Notes under the pieces: model-generated
Database searches by the model: none
Told to the model about the DNA's origin: nothing
Seen by the model: the letters and a program-made list of their open reading frames with translations, nothing else
NCBI GenBank assembly: GCA_003058495.1
Contig: QBVC01000025.1
Location: forward strand, 1 to 64,000
Length of the DNA stretch: 64,000 bases
Direction: 5' to 3'
From: a gamma proteobacterium symbiont of Ctena orbiculata
Lineage (GTDB): Bacteria; Pseudomonadota; Gammaproteobacteria; Chromatiales; Chromatiaceae
Position numbers and translations under genes: made by a program
Shown: positions 8,135 to 15,809 of the stretch, one piece after another
How the letters are laid out: the number at the start of each line of letters is the position of its first letter
Numbering within the stretch: the first letter of the stretch is position 1

Positions 8135-9046
8135 ATGAACACAGCCGCAATTCCGGCCAATGTCAATGAGACATCCATGGATGGTGTTCTATCCGCATGG
8201 CAGCGTCGTGCAGGCCTGATAACAACCATAGGTTTTACGCTGTTTTCGCTCCTCCTGCTCTACATGGGGTGGCTCAACCATACCGAGGCGGTCTGGACGG
8301 CGGAAGCGGGCTGGGGTTACTGGTTCGGTATCGTCGGTGGCAGCCTGATGCTGCTGTTGCTGCTCTATCCGATGCGCAAGCGGCTCCACTTCATGAGCAA
8401 CTGGCTGACCGTTAAGTTCTGGTTCAGGCTGCACATGGTCTTCGGGGTCATGGGACCGGTCCTGATCATGATGCACTCCAGCTTCCATATCGGCTCCCTC
8501 AATGGCCAGGTCGCACTCTACAGTATGCTGCTGGTCGCGATAAGCGGTCTCTTCGGGCGTTACTTCTACACCCGAATTCACTACGGCCTGTATGGTAGAA
8601 AGGCCACCTTCTCATCCCTGCATGCAGATTCGAAAGAGTTGAAGAAGAAGCTGGGCCCGCTGTTCGAGCTTCAGCCCAGGGCAAAGGAGATGCTGAAGCA
8701 GTATGAGAAGCAGGTCATGGAAACGCCGACCGGGCCGATCGCCAGTGCCAGACACTGGTTGAGCATGCGCCTCATGTCCGCCAGGATCTACCCGAAGGTG
8801 ATGCGTGACCTGAACAAGAAACTCCTCGCCGCCGGACATCGGAAGGGCTGGGACAGGGCCAAGGTGAGGCGTAAACAGCTCCGCATCCGGCGCATGCTGC
8901 TTGCCCATCGCGGTGTACTTCGTCAGGTTCTCGAACTACATTTCTACGAGAGGCTTTTCGCAATTTGGCATCTGCTTCACATGCCGCTGTTCATCATGAT
9001 GGTGATCACCGGCTTCGTGCATGTCTATGCGGTCCATGCATACTGA
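8135..9046 (+). CDS. Di-heme b-type transmembrane cytochrome
   Basis: 303 residues, starting at ATG 8135 behind AGGTGA. Five membrane helices are visible (about 26-47, 60-80, 96-118, 124-145, 273-300) with a basic cytoplasmic loop of about 120 residues between helices 4 and 5. Helix 3 carries His100 and His114, and helix 5 carries His282 and His296. Both pairs have the 13-residue spacing used to bind two stacked b hemes across a membrane, as in ferric reductase-type and other quinol-linked b cytochromes. It would pass electrons from quinol or the cytoplasm to the periplasmic cytochrome encoded 30 bases downstream. No flavin or NAD domain is fused to it; the divergent flavoprotein could supply that role. 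Confidence 0.8.
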   Translation: MNTAAIPANVNETSMDGVLSAWQRRAGLITTIGFTLFSLLLLYMGWLNHTEAVWTAEAGWGYWFGIVGGSLMLLLLLYPMRKRLHFMSNWLTVKFWFRLHMVFGVMGPVLIMMHSSFHIGSLNGQVALYSMLLVAISGLFGRYFYTRIHYGLYGRKATFSSLHADSKELKKKLGPLFELQPRAKEMLKQYEKQVMETPTGPIASARHWLSMRLMSARIYPKVMRDLNKKLLAAGHRKGWDRAKVRRKQLRIRRMLLAHRGVLRQVLELHFYERLFAIWHLLHMPLFIMMVITGFVHVYAVHAY

Positions 9047-9076
9047 TTAACCAGCGAGCGTTTCCTGAAGTTTGTG

Positions 9077-10651
9077 ATGATTCGAAACGGCAGTTATGCC
9101 TTTTGCTTGTGTCTGCTTATGTTCACCGCGATCTCTCCTGCCATAGCTGGGAAGCTTGACCTCATCCTGATGCCTGGACCGGTAATAGAGGGTCATGCCG
9201 AGTTCGAGGAGAAGTGCGAAAGCTGCCATGAGACCTTGAAGAAGGCGGACCAGGTTGAGCGCTGCCTCTCCTGTCATGATCATGAGGATGTCGCCAAGGA
9301 CATCGAAACAGGCAAGGGTTTTCACGGCAGACTCGATCCCGATCAGGCGAAAAACTGCAAACGCTGCCATACCGAGCACAAGGGCAGGGAGAAGGACATT
9401 GTCAATCTGGACAGTGAATCCTTCGATCACGGCCAAACCGATTTTGAACTTCGGGGATCGCATAAGGCAGTGGCTTGCCAGCTTTGCCACACCCAGGAGT
9501 ACAAAAAATACAGTCAGGCCCCCTCACTCTGTTTCGATTGCCACGAATCCGATGATGCCCACCAGGGAAAGCTTGGTGAGGAGTGTGATACCTGCCATAA
9601 CGAGGAGAGCTGGCGCAAGCAGACCTTCGACCATGATCTCGATACGGAATACCCGCTCACGGGCAAGCACAGGGATCTGGACTGCAAGCTGTGTCACGCG
9701 GACGATCACTATAAGAACACGCCGAAAGAGTGTATCGGCTGCCATCTGATCAATGATGCGCACAATGGACGTTATGGCAAGGTGTGCGCCAAGTGCCACG
9801 GCACCGAAGAGTGGAAGGAGCTGGTCTTCAATCACGGGACCGATACCGAGTTTCCGCTGCTGGGCAGGCACAAGGATGTTCCCTGCGATACTTGTCATAA
9901 AAAGGGTCCATATGAAGAGAAGCCAGGCAAGGCCTGTTTTTCATGCCATGAGAAGGACGATGTGCACAAAGGCCGGAATGGCGAGAAGTGTAAGGATTGC
10001 CACAGCGTCGATAGTTGGACCAAGGTGAAATTCGATCACGGGAAAGATGCCAATTTTCCGCTCGAGGGGAAGCACAAGGACCTGGTCTGCAGCGCCTGCC
10101 ACCGCAGCGTGGCGATGGACGATCTCGAAGAGGCTGACTGTATCACCTGTCATCGTGCGATCGACGTCCACAAGAATGAACTGGGCGAGGATTGCGGTTA
10201 TTGCCACAATGAACAGGGATGGAACGTGAAGCTCTTTTTCGAGCATGACATTACCCGTTTTCCCCTGATCGGCATCCACAGCGTTACCGCTTGTGAATCC
10301 TGCCACCTGAATGCAGAGTTTCAGCAAACCGAATCCGCCTGCCTCTCCTGCCATGAAGACGAAGAACCTCACCAGGGCCGTATGGGTGAGAAGTGCGGTG
10401 AGTGCCACAATCCCAACGCCTGGATGCTGTGGACCTTCGATCATGACAACCAGACTGACTTTCCACTGGAAGGAAAACACAGCGAGATCTATTGTGAAGA
10501 GTGCCACCGGACGGATCTGACAGTACATAAACAATCCGCAAACCATTGCTATGGCTGCCATCGGGGAGACGATATTCACCGTGGCGGCTTCGGTCGTCAC
10601 TGTGACCGCTGCCATAGCACTGAGACATTCGAGGATCCGGTCATTCGTTGA
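9077..10651 (+). CDS. Periplasmic 21-heme c-type cytochrome
   Basis: 524 residues with a signal peptide (about 1-25) and 21 CxxCH motifs by count. After an irregular first triplet, six modules of about 72 residues repeat the pattern F-x-H...FPL-x-G-x-H...CxxCH...CxxCH-x3-D-x-H-x-G...CxxCH-x4-W. Each module thus has three heme sites and three further His that can serve as distal ligands, so bis-His low-potential hemes are expected. GTG 9074 is an alternative start. It lies between the b-type cytochrome and the giant cytochrome and is the natural periplasmic relay between them. Cytochrome c maturation proteins must be encoded elsewhere. Confidence 0.9.
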   Translation: MIRNGSYAFCLCLLMFTAISPAIAGKLDLILMPGPVIEGHAEFEEKCESCHETLKKADQVERCLSCHDHEDVAKDIETGKGFHGRLDPDQAKNCKRCHTEHKGREKDIVNLDSESFDHGQTDFELRGSHKAVACQLCHTQEYKKYSQAPSLCFDCHESDDAHQGKLGEECDTCHNEESWRKQTFDHDLDTEYPLTGKHRDLDCKLCHADDHYKNTPKECIGCHLINDAHNGRYGKVCAKCHGTEEWKELVFNHGTDTEFPLLGRHKDVPCDTCHKKGPYEEKPGKACFSCHEKDDVHKGRNGEKCKDCHSVDSWTKVKFDHGKDANFPLEGKHKDLVCSACHRSVAMDDLEEADCITCHRAIDVHKNELGEDCGYCHNEQGWNVKLFFEHDITRFPLIGIHSVTACESCHLNAEFQQTESACLSCHEDEEPHQGRMGEKCGECHNPNAWMLWTFDHDNQTDFPLEGKHSEIYCEECHRTDLTVHKQSANHCYGCHRGDDIHRGGFGRHCDRCHSTETFEDPVIR

Positions 10652-10670
10652 CTGTCATTGGAACAGACAC

Positions 10671-13600
10671 ATGATGAAATTGACGCAACACGGCAAGATG
10701 GTATGCAGCAAGGGATTACTCCAGCTCTCTTGGTTGATGCTGCTTTTGGCAGTATTTGGCGGATTCTTCGCGAATCAGGCATTGGCTGTATCCACCGACT
10801 ACGATCACTTCTCCACCGGCTTTCCGCTGACAGGCGAACACAAAAACGTCGAGTGCGATCAGTGCCACATCAATGGACGCTTCGCGGGCACTCCCTTGTT
10901 GTGTGACGGTTGTCATAACGATACCGATGCCGCGGGCAAGTCGATGGACCATATCCGCAGCGATGACCAGTGCGATGATTGCCATACCACGGTGGGATGG
11001 CATGTCGCCAGGTTCGATCACGGCTCTATATCGGGTGACTGTTTTGCCTGCCACAACGGCAGTTCCGCACAAGGCAAGGGCAGCAATCACATCCTCTCGG
11101 GCAACACCTGCGAGTTCTGCCACTCCACCTTCAGCTGGGGGCGGGTAAGCCATGTCGATCACACCCAGGTGACCGGCACCTGTGAAAGCTGCCATAACGG
11201 CAATATCGCGGCGGGCAAGCATGCCAGCCATATTGCCACCAACGAACCCTGCGATACCTGCCACATCACCCAAAGCTGGCAGCTGGTCTTTTTCGACCAC
11301 TCCAGCGTGGTCAGCGGCAGCTGCGAGACCTGCCACAACGGGGTCAGCGCCACCGGCAAGTCCGCGTCCCATATCCTGACGTTCGAGGCCTGCGATGTCT
11401 GCCACACGACCAACAACTGGCAGGTTGCAAACTTCTCCCATGCCGGGGTCGACGGCAATTGCGAGAGCTGCCATAACGGGATCAGCGCCAGCGGCAAGAA
11501 CGTGGGCCACCTGGCGACCAATTCACCCTGCGAGATCTGCCATACCTCGACCAACTCCTGGCTGATCGTGAACTTCATCCATGGCGAAGAGGCCTTCGGT
11601 CGATGCTCAACCTGCCATGACGGCATCACCCAAACGGGCAAGCATGCGGAGCATATTCAAACCACCGCCGAGTGCGACCGCTGCCACACCTCCACCGAGT
11701 CGTGGGACCAGGTAGGCTTCGATCACAGCGAGGTGGTGGCCGGTACCTGCGCCTCCTGTCACGACGGGGTTCAGGCCCCGGGAAAGCACGCGACCCATAT
11801 CGTCACCAACGAGTCCTGCGACCTCTGTCATGCCACCACGGCAAATTGGAACGTGATCCGTTTCAACCACGACGGCTTCGAGACCGCCGGTGTCTGCTCG
11901 ACCTGCCACGACGGGGTGCGGGCAACCGGGAAGCACGCGACCCACATCCAGACCACCGAGCAGTGCGATACCTGTCATAACTCGACCAACAACTGGAGCG
12001 ACACCAGCTTCGATCACTCGGGTGTGGATACGGTGGGTCTCTGTTCCACCTGTCACGACGGCACCACCGCCACCGGCAAGCATGCATCTCATATCCAGAC
12101 TACCGAGCAGTGCGATACCTGCCATGGCTCCACCAATGCCTGGAATGTAGTGACCTTCAATCATCCCGCGGATGTGGCTGGCCGCTGTTCAACCTGTCAC
12201 AACGGCATCCAGGCCACCGGCAAGCACGGGAATCACCTGCAGACCAACGGGGAGTGCGACGTCTGCCATGTGACGACCGCCTGGAATGTCTCCAACTTCG
12301 ACCACACCGGGATAACCGACGGCTGCGAATCCTGCCATAACGGCGTGATCGCAACCGGAAAGCACGGCAGCCACATCCAGACGGCGTCGCCTTGCGAGGT
12401 TTGCCATACCACCGACAACTGGACCGTCAGCAGCTTCAACCATGAAGGCGTCACCGGCGACTGTGAAACCTGCCATAATGGGGATATCGCAACCGGCAAG
12501 CACGCCAACCACATCCCCACCAACGCGTCCTGCGAAAACTGCCACAACACCAACAGCTGGGCGATCGACAGCTTCAACCATGAAGGCGTGACCGGCAGCT
12601 GTCACTCCTGCCATGACGGCGTGTTGGCCACCGGCAAGAGCGATACCCATGTGGCCACCACCGCGGCCTGTGAAGGTTGCCATACCTCGACTACCAGCTG
12701 GGAGGAGGTTAGTTTCGATCACTCGATTGTGACCGGTACCTGCGAAAGCTGCCATGACGGCGTCACCGCCACGGGCAAATCGGCGGATCATATCGAAACC
12801 ACGGCGCCTTGCGACAACTGCCATATCTCGAACGAGACCTGGACCGCCGTCAGGTTCGACCACAGCGGCATCACCAGCGGCTGCGAGAGCTGCCACAACG
12901 GCGTGGATGCCATCGGCAAGCCCGGCGACCATATCCCGACCACCGAGCCTTGTGAGAACTGCCACAACACCATCACCTGGAGCACGGGCGTATTCGATCA
13001 CGCCAACGTGGCCGGCGCCTGTTCCAGCTGCCACGACGGTACCACCGCCACCGGCAAGCCGGCGCAGCATATCCCCACCGACGCCCAGTGCGACAGCTGC
13101 CATACCTCGACCATCAACTGGACACTGATCAGCTTCAATCACGAAAACTTCCCGGTGAGCGGAAGCTGTTCGGACTGCCACGACGGTATCCTGGCCACGG
13201 GCAAGCATGCCCAGCATATTGAGACCACGGCCCAGTGCGACACCTGTCATCTCTCGACCCTGGTCTGGACCGATACCAGTTTCGATCACAGCGGGGTCAA
13301 CACCACCGGCGTCTGTTCCACCTGTCATGACGGGACGACCGCAACCGGCAAGGATCCCGGCCATCTCACGACCACTGAAGAGTGCGATGTCTGCCATACA
13401 TCGACCAGCTCATGGACGCGGGTGACCTTCGATCACAATTCGGTGCCCACCGCCGGGGTCTGCTCCAGCTGCCACAACGGTGTCCAGGCCACCGGCAAAC
13501 ATGCCACCCATGTGGATACCAATTCACAGTGCGACGTCTGTCATACCACCAACAGCTGGACGGTAACGACCTTTGATCACAGCGGGATCACCGATCCCTG

Positions 13601-15629
13601 CGAGTCCTGCCATGACGGCAATACCGCCACCGGCAAGCACGCGGCCCACATCCCCACCAGCTCGGCCTGCGATGTCTGCCATACCACCAACGACTGGACC
13701 ATGGCGGGCTTTAGCCACGCCGCGGTGGTCGATCCCTGCGAGGTCTGTCACAACGGCGATATCGCAACCGGCAAGAGTCCATCCCATGTATTGACCAATG
13801 CGCCCTGCGACACCTGCCACAACACCAACAGCTGGCAGATCACCAGCTTCAATCACGATGGCGTTACCGGTAGCTGTTCATCCTGTCATGACGGCGTCCA
13901 GGCGACGGGCAAGCATGCCAACCATGTCGCCACCACGGCCTCCTGCGAGGCCTGCCATACCTCCACCAACAACTGGCTGCAGATCAACTTCGACCACTCG
14001 GTGGTCACCGGAACCTGCGCCAGCTGCCACGACGGCGTCACCGCGACCGGCAAGCCGGCCGATCATGTGCCGACCGATGCGGCCTGCGACAACTGCCATA
14101 TCTCCAATACAACCTGGTTGAACGTGCGCTTCGACCATACCGGTATCGTCGCGGGATGCGACAGCTGCCACAATGGAGTGGATGCCACCGGCAAGCCGGC
14201 GACCCATATCCCGACCACGCGGCCCTGCGAGGATTGCCATACCACGGTGACCTGGAGCACCGGCACCTTCGATCACGTCGGCGTCGTCGGCACCTGCTCC
14301 AGCTGCCACAACGGCACCACCGCCACCGGCAAACACGCGGCCCATGTGAACACCACCGGGCAGTGCGACAGCTGCCATACTTCAACCCTGACCTGGCTGC
14401 AGGTCAATTTCGATCACAGCACGGTTACCGGCAGCTGCTCGAGCTGTCACAACGGCACCATCGCCACCGGCAAGTCCGCGAGCCATGTGAACACCAACGG
14501 CGAGTGCGACATCTGCCATATCTCGCAGAACAACTGGACCGCGGTCAATTTCGACCACTCGGTGGCGATCGGCGTCTGCTCCAGCTGCCATAACGGCTCG
14601 ACGGCGACCGGGAAACCGGCGGATCACGTACCGACCGCCTCCGAGTGCGACGCCTGCCATATCTCCCAGACCAACTGGCTGCTGGTGCAGTTCGATCATA
14701 CCGGCGCCGCCGGCAACTGTTCGAACTGTCATGACGGTATCACCGCAACCGGCAAGGATCCGGGGCACGTGCCGACCACCGCGCAGTGCGATGACTGCCA
14801 TCTGTCGACGTCCAACTGGCTGAACGTGCGCTTCGTCCACGGCAACGTGGCCGGCACCTGTTCCACCTGCCACAACGGGGTGACCGCGACCGGTAAGCAC
14901 GCCAATCACATCTCGACCTCTTCGCAGTGCGATGTCTGTCATACCTCGACCTCCGACTGGAACAGCGTGAACTTCAACCATTCGGGGATCACCACGGGCT
15001 GTTCGAGCTGTCACAACGGCGTCCTTGCCACCGGCAAGCCCGGCAATCACATACCGACCACCGAGGAGTGCAATGTCTGTCACCTGTCGACCAGCAACTG
15101 GTTGAATGTCAGCTTCAGCCACAGCGGCGTCGCAGGCACCTGCTCCAACTGCCACAACGGCAACTTCGCCACCGGCATGCCGGCGGATCACATCCAGACC
15201 ACGGCCCAGTGCGACAACTGCCACACCTCAACCACCACCTGGACCGCCGTGACCTTCGATCACTCCGGGGTGACCGGCAACTGCGACTCCTGCCATAACG
15301 GCTCCACCGCGACGGGTAAGCCCAACGGTCATTTCGTGACGACTGTACAGTGCGACAATTGTCATACCACCAACAGCTGGCTGCCGGTGACCAACTACAG
15401 CCATATATCCGGCAACTACCCGGGTGATCATGGACGTAATCTGGGTTGTAACGACTGTCATACCAGCAACAGCGAGACCATACCCTGGCCAAGTCCGACC
15501 TATGCCAATACCTGCGCCGGTTGTCACGCGAATGACTACAGGACGGGAGAAGACGATCACAGGGGTCTCAGCCGAGACGCAAACTGTGGTGAGAGCGGAT
15601 GTCACAGAGTCAGTGCACGTGAGTGGTGA
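10671..15629 (+). CDS. Giant c-type cytochrome with 67 CxxCH heme motifs
   Basis: 1,652 residues from ATG 10671 (GGAAC 8 bases upstream), 19 bases after the 21-heme gene. The open frame extends further upstream but the signal peptide (residues about 13-38) fixes this start. The first module copies the 21-heme protein's style (FPLTGEHKNVECDQCH). From about residue 120, 31 two-heme modules of about 47 residues follow: CxxCH-(N/D)G-x3-TGK-x3-H-x2-T-x3-CxxCH-x4/5-W-x4-F-(D/N)-H. Each has two CxxCH and two spare His, enough for bis-His ligation throughout. I count 67 CxxCH plus one CX4CH at the C-terminus. No lipobox, membrane anchor or substrate domain is seen: it looks like a long heme wire, periplasm-spanning or extracellular. 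Confidence 0.92.
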   Translation: MMKLTQHGKMVCSKGLLQLSWLMLLLAVFGGFFANQALAVSTDYDHFSTGFPLTGEHKNVECDQCHINGRFAGTPLLCDGCHNDTDAAGKSMDHIRSDDQCDDCHTTVGWHVARFDHGSISGDCFACHNGSSAQGKGSNHILSGNTCEFCHSTFSWGRVSHVDHTQVTGTCESCHNGNIAAGKHASHIATNEPCDTCHITQSWQLVFFDHSSVVSGSCETCHNGVSATGKSASHILTFEACDVCHTTNNWQVANFSHAGVDGNCESCHNGISASGKNVGHLATNSPCEICHTSTNSWLIVNFIHGEEAFGRCSTCHDGITQTGKHAEHIQTTAECDRCHTSTESWDQVGFDHSEVVAGTCASCHDGVQAPGKHATHIVTNESCDLCHATTANWNVIRFNHDGFETAGVCSTCHDGVRATGKHATHIQTTEQCDTCHNSTNNWSDTSFDHSGVDTVGLCSTCHDGTTATGKHASHIQTTEQCDTCHGSTNAWNVVTFNHPADVAGRCSTCHNGIQATGKHGNHLQTNGECDVCHVTTAWNVSNFDHTGITDGCESCHNGVIATGKHGSHIQTASPCEVCHTTDNWTVSSFNHEGVTGDCETCHNGDIATGKHANHIPTNASCENCHNTNSWAIDSFNHEGVTGSCHSCHDGVLATGKSDTHVATTAACEGCHTSTTSWEEVSFDHSIVTGTCESCHDGVTATGKSADHIETTAPCDNCHISNETWTAVRFDHSGITSGCESCHNGVDAIGKPGDHIPTTEPCENCHNTITWSTGVFDHANVAGACSSCHDGTTATGKPAQHIPTDAQCDSCHTSTINWTLISFNHENFPVSGSCSDCHDGILATGKHAQHIETTAQCDTCHLSTLVWTDTSFDHSGVNTTGVCSTCHDGTTATGKDPGHLTTTEECDVCHTSTSSWTRVTFDHNSVPTAGVCSSCHNGVQATGKHATHVDTNSQCDVCHTTNSWTVTTFDHSGITDPCESCHDGNTATGKHAAHIPTSSACDVCHTTNDWTMAGFSHAAVVDPCEVCHNGDIATGKSPSHVLTNAPCDTCHNTNSWQITSFNHDGVTGSCSSCHDGVQATGKHANHVATTASCEACHTSTNNWLQINFDHSVVTGTCASCHDGVTATGKPADHVPTDAACDNCHISNTTWLNVRFDHTGIVAGCDSCHNGVDATGKPATHIPTTRPCEDCHTTVTWSTGTFDHVGVVGTCSSCHNGTTATGKHAAHVNTTGQCDSCHTSTLTWLQVNFDHSTVTGSCSSCHNGTIATGKSASHVNTNGECDICHISQNNWTAVNFDHSVAIGVCSSCHNGSTATGKPADHVPTASECDACHISQTNWLLVQFDHTGAAGNCSNCHDGITATGKDPGHVPTTAQCDDCHLSTSNWLNVRFVHGNVAGTCSTCHNGVTATGKHANHISTSSQCDVCHTSTSDWNSVNFNHSGITTGCSSCHNGVLATGKPGNHIPTTEECNVCHLSTSNWLNVSFSHSGVAGTCSNCHNGNFATGMPADHIQTTAQCDNCHTSTTTWTAVTFDHSGVTGNCDSCHNGSTATGKPNGHFVTTVQCDNCHTTNSWLPVTNYSHISGNYPGDHGRNLGCNDCHTSNSETIPWPSPTYANTCAGCHANDYRTGEDDHRGLSRDANCGESGCHRVSAREW
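11895..13166 (+). repeat. 18-heme super-repeat, copy A, within the giant cytochrome
   Basis: Nine two-heme modules (hemes 16-33, 1272 bases). The number of residues between the second heme His of each module and its Trp follows 6,6,6,5,5,5,6,6,5 counted from heme 15. Copy B repeats the same series. Marker phrases DTSFDHSGV, HNGDIATGK, NTNSW, ISN-x-TW and TWSTG occur at the same places in both. Confidence 0.8.
13167..14435 (+). repeat. 18-heme super-repeat, copy B, within the giant cytochrome
   Basis: Hemes 34-51, 1269 bases, offset 1269-1275 bases from copy A at every marker tested (for example Cys of heme 18 at 12042 and heme 36 at 13314; heme 28 at 12741 and heme 46 at 14016). Frame is preserved with one-codon indels. 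Confidence 0.8.
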
Positions 15630-15642
15630 TAAGTGGCTCTTT

Positions 15643-15678
15643 GCCTGGTAATCTTCGCCTATTTGGGGATTACCGGGC
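15643..15678 (+). other. Hairpin between the giant cytochrome and the barrel gene
   Basis: An 11-bp stem (GCCTGGTAATC with GATTACCGGGC, one G-U pair) with a 14-base loop, 14 bases after the stop codon. No T-tract follows, so it looks more like an mRNA-stability or attenuation element than a full terminator. It would let the cytochromes be made in excess of the barrel protein. Confidence 0.5.
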
Positions 15679-15809
15679 AGCGACCACGGCTATCCTGAGG
15701 TCTACCTTTGACCTATCTTGATCTTAGCGAGTGGATTTGACGAGTCATTGACCAAAGCGGCCTGGACATTCCATATAATTGTCCAGTATTCAATCAGGTA
15801 ACTAAACGA

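Noticed and set aside
12189-13397. A 402-codon open frame on the minus strand and similar long frames across 10.7-15.6 kb
   Set aside because: Shadow frames of the repeated cytochrome gene. Their Gly/Ala/Val-rich content comes from the antisense of Cys-His-Thr-Gly repeats.
11000-15400. CRISPR-like regular repeats
   Set aside because: The spacing (about 140 bases) and constant reading frame are those of protein modules (CxxCH), not repeat-spacer units; no cas genes.
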